A stretch of DNA of 5,045 nucleotides from Nitrospiria bacterium (GTDB lineage: Bacteria; Nitrospirota; CAKKRA01; 9FT-COMBO-42-15). Position 1 is the first letter of the stretch, and every line of letters starts with the position of its first letter. Position numbers and translations under genes: made by a program. A model generated the notes under the pieces. It made no database searches. It was not told the DNA's origin and saw only the letters and a program-made list of their open reading frames with translations. The DNA is taken from contig CAKKRA010000153.1 in the NCBI GenBank assembly GCA_919902475.1, forward strand, positions 1-5,045. Reading direction: 5' to 3'. Below are positions 1 to 5,045 of this stretch, in pieces.

Positions 1-20
1 TTGTTAATCAATTTATTCAA

Positions 21-26
21 AGGAGG
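21..26 (+). promoter_or_regulatory. Shine-Dalgarno site of the ribonucleotide reductase
   Basis: A perfect AGGAGG lies 8 bases before the ATG at 35, ideal spacing for translation initiation. It is the main reason for choosing the ATG at 35 as the start. Only 34 bases precede the gene in this window, so its promoter, and any cobalamin riboswitch, cannot be assessed. Confidence 0.85.
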
Positions 27-34
27 AAATCTTA

Positions 35-2425
35 ATGGATATAGTAAAAGGCGTTGAAGGCAGCAGCAAGAAACAGATGATGTTTTTTAACAGCGCTGCT
101 AACTTGGCATCAACCCCGGTTACAACTGAGATTAAAAAGAATACAAAAAACCCGCTTGTTGATTTTCCTCCTGATGACAAGACTAAAGAGGAATGTAATA
201 TGCCTTTAACGTCTCAGCACAAGGCAGTGGAGATTGATATTGCCAGACACGAAGCCAGACACGAAGAAAGAATAGAAAAAAAATTAGGACTTTCCCCAAA
301 TGCAATCAAGGTGCTTGAAAAGAGGTATCTTAAAAAGGATGAAAAGGGAAAGGTAATAGAGACGCCAGAAGACATGTTCAGGCGCGTTGCAGAGAATATT
401 GCCTCTGCTGATCTTATATATAATCCAAAGGCAGACATATATAAGACAGCAGAGGAGTTTTATGACCTGATGACAAACCTTGAATTCCTTCCGAATTCCC
501 CTACTCTAATGAATGCAGGCAGGGAGCTTCAGCAGCTTTCTGCGTGTTTTGTCCTGCCAGTCGGCGATTCAATGGAGAGCATATTTGAGGCATTAAAGGG
601 CACTGCTTTGATACACAAGAGCGGCGGCGGAACAGGCTTTTCATTTTCAAGGATTCGTCCTGTAAATGACAAGGTGCTGTCAACAGGCGGCATTGCAAGC
701 GGGCCGATATCATTTATGAAGGTCTTTAATGCAGCAACAGAGGCTGTAAAACAGGGAGGCACAAGAAGGGGCGCTAATATGGGCATCCTGCGCATTGACC
801 ATCCGGATATAGTTGAGTTTATCACATGCAAAAGAGACAATGACTCCCTGAACAATTTTAATATCTCTGTAGGCATAACAGAGGATTTTATGCAGGCAGT
901 GGAAAAGGATGAGGATTACGACCTGATTAATCCAAGGACAAAGGAAAAGATACAGAGCCTTAGGGCAAAAGAGGTTTTTGACCTGATTGTGAATATGGCA
1001 TGGAAGAACGGGGAGCCCGGCATCATCTTTCTTGACAGATTAAACAGGGACAATCCAACGCCGCTCGTTGGAGAGATAGAGAGCACAAACCCATGCGGAG
1101 AGCAGCCATTATTGCCTTATGAGGCATGCAATTTAGGCTCAGTAAACCTTGCGAGGATGGTAAAGACATCCATTGGCTCAGACAGCGGCAGCCTGCAGGA
1201 CGGCATGATTGATTATGAGAGGCTTTCAAGGGTAATAAAAAAGGCGACCCACTTCCTTGATAATGTTATTGATATGAGCAAATTTCCCCTTCCTGAGATT
1301 GACAGGCTTGCCAAAGGCAACAGAAAGATCGGCCTTGGGGTAATGGGTTTTGCAGACATGCTTGTTCAATTGGGCATACCTTATAGCTCTGACGGCGCTG
1401 TTATGCTTGCTGAGGACTTAATGAAGTTTATTACATCAGAGGCAAGAAAGGCGTCCATTGAGCTTGCAAAAAAACGCGGCTCATTTCCAAATTATAAAGG
1501 AAGCTTTTATGACATGCACGGCGGGCCAAAGGTAAGGAATGCAGCAGTAACAACCATAGCGCCAACCGGCACATTAAGCATCATTGCAAACTGCTCAAGC
1601 GGGATTGAGCCTTTGTTTGCCCTGTCATTTATCAGAACAGTAATGGATAAGGATGAGCTTCTTGAGGTGAACCCATATTTTAAAGAAAGGGCAATTGCAG
1701 ACGGTTTTTATTCTGACGAGCTCATGAGAACAATTGCCATAATGGGCGGTGTTAATGCAATGGACTCTGTGCCAAAGGATGCAAAGAGGGTATTTGTTAC
1801 CTCTCATGATATTGAACCAGAATGGCATATAAAGATGCAGGCAGCATTTCAGAAATATACAGATAATGCTGTATCCAAGACAGTAAACTTTTCCCATAAT
1901 GCTGAACCATCGGATGTAGAAAAGGTTTACATAATGGCATATAAGCTCGGATGCAAGGGCGTAACCATTTACCGCGATGGGAGCAGGGAAGAGCAGGTGC
2001 TTTCAACAGGCAAAACAGCAGAAGGTAAAAAAACAAAGGCTGAAGCAGATGCTGACAGCAAAGGCAAGATAACGCCAAGGCCGAGGCCTGTTGTAATAAA
2101 GGGCGAGACAAGGCTGATGAACACAGGCTGTGGCAATCTTTATGTTACAATAAATGAAGATGCAAACGGCCAGCCATTTGAGCTATTTTCCCAGATGGGA
2201 AAGGCAGGGGGCTGCGCTGCATCCCAGTCAGAGGCTATAAGCAGGCTTGTATCCCTGGCGCTTCGCACACATACCAGCCCTGAGGCAATAATAAAACAAT
2301 TAAAAGGCATATCATGCCATTCGCCTGCATGGGAAGAGGGCGGAAAGGTCTTCTCCTGTTCAGATGCCATTGCAAAGGCGCTTGAGCGCTATTTTAATAA
2401 GGAAAGTGCAGTTGATGAAAGTTGA
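35..2425 (+). CDS. nrdJ: Adenosylcobalamin-dependent (class II) ribonucleoside-diphosphate reductase
   Basis: This cytosolic enzyme reduces ribonucleotides to deoxyribonucleotides using a thiyl radical generated from coenzyme B12, so it needs neither oxygen nor a separate radical subunit. The 796 residues are within the usual size for the family. The N-terminal reductase region begins around residue 85. C171 (in SACFV) and C365 (in EACNLGSVNL) match the redox cysteine pair that reduces substrate. N352-P-C354-G-E356 is the NPCGE active-site loop, with C354 the thiyl radical residue. APTGT at 509-513 is the phosphate-binding loop. A charged, proline-containing linker (about 658-688) leads to a C-terminal TSCPD-like domain (about 690-785) with C698, C727, C761 and C775. 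No ATP-cone is recognisable at the N-terminus, and no terminal CxxC redox tail is seen. The first 55 residues look poorly conserved, and an internal start at 200 is possible. The stop TGA is followed at once by an in-frame TAG, then by a terminator. The family call is secure; the exact start is less so. Confidence 0.97.
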   Translation: MDIVKGVEGSSKKQMMFFNSAANLASTPVTTEIKKNTKNPLVDFPPDDKTKEECNMPLTSQHKAVEIDIARHEARHEERIEKKLGLSPNAIKVLEKRYLKKDEKGKVIETPEDMFRRVAENIASADLIYNPKADIYKTAEEFYDLMTNLEFLPNSPTLMNAGRELQQLSACFVLPVGDSMESIFEALKGTALIHKSGGGTGFSFSRIRPVNDKVLSTGGIASGPISFMKVFNAATEAVKQGGTRRGANMGILRIDHPDIVEFITCKRDNDSLNNFNISVGITEDFMQAVEKDEDYDLINPRTKEKIQSLRAKEVFDLIVNMAWKNGEPGIIFLDRLNRDNPTPLVGEIESTNPCGEQPLLPYEACNLGSVNLARMVKTSIGSDSGSLQDGMIDYERLSRVIKKATHFLDNVIDMSKFPLPEIDRLAKGNRKIGLGVMGFADMLVQLGIPYSSDGAVMLAEDLMKFITSEARKASIELAKKRGSFPNYKGSFYDMHGGPKVRNAAVTTIAPTGTLSIIANCSSGIEPLFALSFIRTVMDKDELLEVNPYFKERAIADGFYSDELMRTIAIMGGVNAMDSVPKDAKRVFVTSHDIEPEWHIKMQAAFQKYTDNAVSKTVNFSHNAEPSDVEKVYIMAYKLGCKGVTIYRDGSREEQVLSTGKTAEGKKTKAEADADSKGKITPRPRPVVIKGETRLMNTGCGNLYVTINEDANGQPFELFSQMGKAGGCAASQSEAISRLVSLALRTHTSPEAIIKQLKGISCHSPAWEEGGKVFSCSDAIAKALERYFNKESAVDES
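188..202 (+). promoter_or_regulatory. Possible internal ribosome binding site and start within nrdJ
   Basis: GAGG at 188-191 sits 8 bases before an in-frame ATG at 200-202 (Met56). Starting there would remove 55 residues of low-complexity N-terminus and leave a 741-residue reductase with all catalytic motifs. The upstream AGGAGG at 21-26 is stronger, so this is listed as an alternative or secondary start. Confidence 0.3.
242..265 (+). repeat. Perfect 12-base tandem duplication inside nrdJ
   Basis: GCCAGACACGAA occurs twice in direct succession (242-253 and 254-265), in frame. It encodes Ala-Arg-His-Glu twice at residues 70-77, in a charged, probably helical segment before the conserved reductase core. 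The two copies are identical at the DNA level, which suggests a recent slippage duplication. The reading frame is kept. Confidence 0.9.
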
Positions 2426-2444
2426 TAGTGATATAGTAATCAGG

Positions 2445-2476
2445 AAAGGGCAGGGACGATATACCCTGCCCTTTTT
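2445..2476 (+). terminator. Rho-independent terminator of nrdJ
   Basis: An 11-base perfect stem (AAAGGGCAGGG at 2445-2455 pairing with CCCTGCCCTTT at 2464-2474) encloses an 8-base loop and runs into TTTTT at 2472-2476. It begins 20 bases after the nrdJ stop codon. The G+C-rich stem with a T-run is a classical intrinsic terminator. It separates nrdJ from the downstream signalling genes. Confidence 0.93.
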
Positions 2477-2684
2477 GCTTTAATATTTCTATATAAAAAA
2501 ATAAAGATGGTTTTGGTTGAGAGGACAGAAAAGGAGTTTAAGGAGACAAGATAATAGCTGTATAGGTAGTTGAATGTAGACTATAAACGAACCTAATAAT
2601 ATTGCGTATTTTGAGATAAAAAAAGGCATTGAAAAGAAGAAGAGATAAAATAGGGTAAGTTATAATAAGGCTGTGGGGTTTACA
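2477..2684. other. AT-rich intergenic stretch between nrdJ and the two-component operon
   Basis: These 208 bases hold no gene I can support. They include a 15-codon open frame (ATG at 2507, TAA ending at 2554) without a ribosome binding site, two AAGGAG runs (2531-2536 and 2540-2545) not followed by a usable start codon, and a good -10-like box at 2661-2666. Multiple stops occur in all forward frames. No tRNA, insertion-sequence end or long inverted repeat was seen. This is the expected site for the promoter of the operon starting at 2685. Confidence 0.6.
2661..2666 (+). promoter_or_regulatory. Candidate -10 box for the receiver-kinase-methyltransferase operon
   Basis: TATAAT at 2661-2666 matches the sigma-70 -10 consensus perfectly. 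The -35 region at the right distance (about 2638-2643, AGAAGA) is poor, so the promoter is either weak, helped by an activator, or not real in a stretch this AT-rich. A transcript from it would start near 2673 and leave a leader of about 12 bases before the ATG at 2685. Confidence 0.35.
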
Positions 2685-3350
2685 ATGTTTGATGCTATTT
2701 GGCGATGGTTTAAAAGAAAACAATTAGAAGACATTCAGATTACGACAGATTTAAATGAAATCAGGAAAAGAGCAAGGATATTATTTATAGACGATGAGGA
2801 TGTTCCGCAAATAAAAGTCTTAAAGAAAGAGGGATATGCTATAGACCAATGGAAAGATATAAAAAATCTTAAAAATATTGAAGATGGAGATTATGATATT
2901 ATTTTTCTCGATATCGGAGGAGTTGGTGGAGGCTATTCAAGAGAAGGAGCAATAGGAATTTTGAAGGATATTAAAAAGAGCAATCCTTCTGTAGCATTAA
3001 TTGCTTTTTCTGGTCAAAAATTTGCCATTGAACAAACAAAGTTTTTTCAGCTTGCGGATGATGTTCTAAATAAAGATGCAAGGGCTATAGAAATAAAAAA
3101 CAGAATAGAAGACTTTCTAAAAGAAAAGTTTTCAGTTACTTTTTATTGGACAAGAATAAAAGAACTATTGAACCACAATGGTGTTGACAGTTCTAAAATT
3201 AGTAAGGTTGAACATGAACTTTATAAGAGCTTGACAGGAAAAGATCACAAGTCTTTTGTATCTTGGGTAAAAAAGAGCTTTAAGGACCCCGAGTTGATAG
3301 CTTCTATTATTAATTTATCTACAAAACTTATTGAGCTTAATACAAAATGA
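2685..3350 (+). CDS. Response-regulator receiver protein with an unassigned C-terminal tail
   Basis: This is the phosphoacceptor partner of the kinase encoded just downstream. I chose the ATG at 2685 (221 residues) over an in-frame GTG at 2673, because GGGG at 2675-2678 sits 6 bases before the ATG while the GTG has only AAGG 2 bases away. Numbered from that ATG, residues about 31-147 form a receiver domain. It has the acidic pair D36-D37 (in FIDDE), the phosphoacceptor D76 (in FLDIGG), the switch Ser S109 (in AFSG) and K130 (in LNK), so it should be phosphorylatable. It is preceded by a short aromatic and basic start (MFDAIWRWFKRK), perhaps an amphipathic helix. Residues about 150-221 are charged and probably helical. 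I recognise no helix-turn-helix or enzymatic output domain there, so the output mode is unknown. The stop codon overlaps the kinase start as ATGA, implying co-translation. The gene is markedly AT-rich compared with nrdJ. Confidence 0.88.
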   Translation: MFDAIWRWFKRKQLEDIQITTDLNEIRKRARILFIDDEDVPQIKVLKKEGYAIDQWKDIKNLKNIEDGDYDIIFLDIGGVGGGYSREGAIGILKDIKKSNPSVALIAFSGQKFAIEQTKFFQLADDVLNKDARAIEIKNRIEDFLKEKFSVTFYWTRIKELLNHNGVDSSKISKVEHELYKSLTGKDHKSFVSWVKKSFKDPELIASIINLSTKLIELNTK

Positions 3351-4456
3351 ATGAAAGCATTACACAAAAAATATTAAAGAGTTTATCACCATTCCCTTTT
3401 ATCATCACTACAAGCACTAATGATATGGCTCTCAATGACGGCTTTTTATTCTCCTATCCACGATTTTGTAGCAAAAATATCGACAGAAAAAAATGCAAAG
3501 AGATATATAAGTCGCTAACATATTCTAATGAAATAACACATTCTAAATGCCCGCATGGGTTTTCGATTTTTAGTGTTTTATGTAATAACGAAAAAGTAGT
3601 TTTTTCCGGTTTAATAGCTTACCCTGAGAATAATTATTGCCCGAAGAATTTCAGAAAAAAATACAATAGCAATAAAATTGAATCAAATAAAATTATTAAA
3701 TGGTTTAACTTGTTAAAAGAAAGCATTTTGCATTTTGAGGGGTTCATTCAAGAAAAAACTAAAGCTGCAATAGCAAGCTTACATGATATTCAGAAAACAA
3801 ACTCACTAATTAAGCAAAATGCTGAAGATCTTATTAATAAACAAAAAGGATCAAATTTTGATGAGAAGTTTGATAAGTCGCCGGAATATTTAAAAACAAT
3901 TTTCAAGGCGTCAGAGCTCTTAAGTAATCAAATGGAGCTTATTTCTTTGTTTTCTAATCCAGCCGTCATTACTGCAGGAAAAAAGAGACCTTTTGAAGTA
4001 TTTAGATTTTTTGATAAAATGAGATTTCTTTACTTATCAAAAACAGAAACCAAGGGATGTAAAATTATATTAAAATCTCCTTTTTCATCAGCAATTCAGG
4101 TTTACGATTCCTTTGCATTAATACCTCATATATTAATTGATAATGCAGTAAAGTACTGTGAAAAAAATAAAAATATAACTGTATCTTTTGAAAGTATAAC
4201 TAATAAAGTAATTATTAAAGTTAAATCGTTTGGACCTTTAATTTTACCTGATGAAAAGGATCGTATTTTTGAGAAATTTTATAAAGGAAGAAAATCTCAA
4301 TTATATACCTCTGAAGGTGCTGGGATAGGACTTTACGTTGCTAAAGAAATTGTTGAAAAACATAAGGGGAAAATATTAGTAGACTCTATCGTATCAACTC
4401 ATAACGCTGATTCTTGTGCAGAAAATATTTTCACTATAGAGATTCCAACATCATAA
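3347..4456 (+). CDS. Soluble histidine kinase with a cysteine-rich, PocR-like N-terminus
   Basis: This is a sensor kinase of 369 residues that presumably phosphorylates the receiver encoded immediately upstream; the genes overlap by ATGA. No signal peptide or transmembrane segment is apparent, so it should sense a cytosolic cue. The N-terminal part (about 10-105) contains C41, C50, C68, C79 and C98. The C50...C68-P-H-G arrangement followed by a hydrophobic strand resembles PocR-type ligand-binding domains; this is inference. A probable dimerisation and phosphotransfer helix follows, with H146 in LHDI as the candidate phosphoacceptor. The C-terminal ATPase domain (about 255-367) shows the N box at N266 (LIDNAVKY), a divergent G1 box (SFGPLI, 294-299, with Ser in place of the usual Asp), an F box (IFEKFYKG) and an intact G2 box (GAGIGL, 324-329). 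Base composition is very AT-rich: 13 of 60 bases are G or C at 4141-4200. Kinase identity is firm; the signal is unknown. Confidence 0.88.
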   Translation: MNESITQKILKSLSPFPFIITTSTNDMALNDGFLFSYPRFCSKNIDRKKCKEIYKSLTYSNEITHSKCPHGFSIFSVLCNNEKVVFSGLIAYPENNYCPKNFRKKYNSNKIESNKIIKWFNLLKESILHFEGFIQEKTKAAIASLHDIQKTNSLIKQNAEDLINKQKGSNFDEKFDKSPEYLKTIFKASELLSNQMELISLFSNPAVITAGKKRPFEVFRFFDKMRFLYLSKTETKGCKIILKSPFSSAIQVYDSFALIPHILIDNAVKYCEKNKNITVSFESITNKVIIKVKSFGPLILPDEKDRIFEKFYKGRKSQLYTSEGAGIGLYVAKEIVEKHKGKILVDSIVSTHNADSCAENIFTIEIPTS

Positions 4457-4469
4457 ACGATTACTATTT

Positions 4470-5045
4470 ATGCAATATAAAACCACAATAATCATCGGCG
4501 ATAGCCGCAACATGGAAGAACTGAAGGATGAGTCTGTTCATCTTGTCATTACATCTCCACCTTACTGGCAGCTTAAGGACTATGGCAATGGAAGCCAGAT
4601 AGGGTTTAATGATACCTATGAAGACTATATTAACAACCTCAACCTCGTCTGGAAGGAGTGCTACAGGGTCTTGCATAAAGGCTGCCGCTTGTGTGTAAAC
4701 ATTGGCGACCAGTTTGCAAGGTCTGTTTATTATGGCAGATATAAAATAATTCCGATAAGAGAGGAAATAATTAAATTCTGCGAGACCATTGGCTTTGATT
4801 ATATGGGCGCTATTATCTGGCAGAAGGTTACCACATGCAATACAACAGGCGGAGCAACAATTATGGGCTCTTTCCCTTATCCTCGTAATGGAATCATCAA
4901 GCTTGATTATGAGTTTATTTTAATCTTCAAGAAATTGGGAGCCCCACCAAAGGTCAGCAGAGAGATTAAGGAAAAATCCAAACTCACTACAGAAGAATGG
5001 AACGAATATTTTTACGGTCACTGGAATTTTTCTGGTGAAAAACAG
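4470..5045 (+). CDS. Site-specific DNA methyltransferase (amino-methyltransferase, beta class), 3' end cut off
   Basis: The frame stays open for 192 codons from the ATG at 4470 to the window edge, so only the N-terminal part is visible. It begins with IIIGDSRNMEEL and then SVHLVITSPPYW. T28-S-P-P-Y-W33 is catalytic motif IV of S-adenosylmethionine-dependent methyltransferases that modify exocyclic amino groups. Motif IV near the N-terminus implies the beta order, with the cofactor-binding FxGxG motif expected beyond the window. SPPY favours N4-cytosine methylation, but N6-adenine is not excluded. Conserved-looking stretches follow: NIGDQFARS (77-85), GSFPYPRNG (133-141), DYEFILIFKK (146-155) and HWNFSGEK (184-191). 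The start lies 13 bases after the kinase stop and has no Shine-Dalgarno match, so it may depend on readthrough or coupled translation. G+C is higher than in the two upstream genes. A partner restriction enzyme, if any, would be downstream. Confidence 0.92.
   Translation, partial: MQYKTTIIIGDSRNMEELKDESVHLVITSPPYWQLKDYGNGSQIGFNDTYEDYINNLNLVWKECYRVLHKGCRLCVNIGDQFARSVYYGRYKIIPIREEIIKFCETIGFDYMGAIIWQKVTTCNTTGGATIMGSFPYPRNGIIKLDYEFILIFKKLGAPPKVSREIKEKSKLTTEEWNEYFYGHWNFSGEKQ

Noticed and set aside
2507..2554. A 15-codon open frame from ATG 2507 (MVLVERTEKEFKETR) just after the nrdJ terminator.
   Set aside because: It has no ribosome binding site and is too short to assess. It could be the remnant of a lost gene, but nothing in the sequence supports that.
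2570..2599. TTGAAT (2570-2575) and TAATAA (2594-2599) as a promoter with an 18-base spacer.
   Set aside because: Both boxes are mediocre and would leave a leader of about 80 bases. Nothing distinguishes the pair from chance in this AT-rich region.
2560..2600. Loose inverted similarity TAGGTAGTT ... AACGAACCTA that could be an operator.
   Set aside because: The match is imperfect, with about five contiguous paired bases, and such matches are expected by chance in this AT-rich stretch.
2673..2684. GTG at 2673 as the start of the receiver protein.
   Set aside because: The only purine run (AAGG, 2667-2670) is 2 bases from it. It adds just four residues, whereas the ATG at 2685 has GGGG at a workable distance.
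2538..2723. A 61-codon minus-strand frame covering the intergenic region and the receiver start.
   Set aside because: It overlaps the well-supported receiver gene, has no plausible ribosome binding site or recognisable protein, and its composition reflects the AT-rich DNA.
4464..4676. A 70-codon minus-strand frame at the methyltransferase start.
   Set aside because: It lies opposite the methyltransferase coding frame, which carries the TSPPYW motif, so it is a shadow.
1..5045. Possible CRISPR array, tRNA, rRNA, insertion sequence or riboswitch.
   Set aside because: I found no regularly spaced repeats, cloverleaf-like sequence, transposase motif or terminal inverted repeats. Too little sequence lies before nrdJ to show a cobalamin riboswitch.

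Overview
The window looks like bacterial chromosome: densely packed genes, all on the + strand, with Shine-Dalgarno sites and an intrinsic terminator. An adenosylcobalamin-dependent (class II) ribonucleotide reductase fits an organism that makes deoxyribonucleotides without needing oxygen, so an anaerobe or facultative environmental bacterium is plausible. Codon style (frequent AGG, ATA and GGC) would fit groups such as Nitrospirota or related deep-branching lineages, but this is only an impression and I do not name a taxon with confidence.

Layout. Bases 1-2425 hold a strong ribosome binding site and a complete class II ribonucleotide reductase (nrdJ-type). A strong hairpin-plus-T-tract terminator at 2445-2476 closes that transcription unit. 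About 200 AT-rich bases follow without a convincing gene. A second unit then starts near 2661: a response-regulator receiver protein (2685-3350), a histidine kinase overlapping it by 4 bases (3347-4456), and, 13 bases further on, a beta-class amino DNA methyltransferase with a TSPPYW motif (4470 onward) that is cut by the window end.

How they may work together. The reductase is housekeeping and transcriptionally insulated from what follows. The receiver, kinase and methyltransferase look like one operon. This would be a cytosolic two-component phosphorelay physically linked to a DNA modification enzyme. It could be the regulatory front end of a restriction-modification or other defence locus whose remaining genes lie beyond the window. 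The kinase has no transmembrane segment. Its N-terminus is cysteine-rich and resembles a PocR-type sensor, and the receiver protein has an unassigned C-terminal helical tail instead of a recognisable DNA-binding domain. The two signalling genes are clearly more AT-rich than both the reductase and the methyltransferase, which suggests they have a different history from both flanks.
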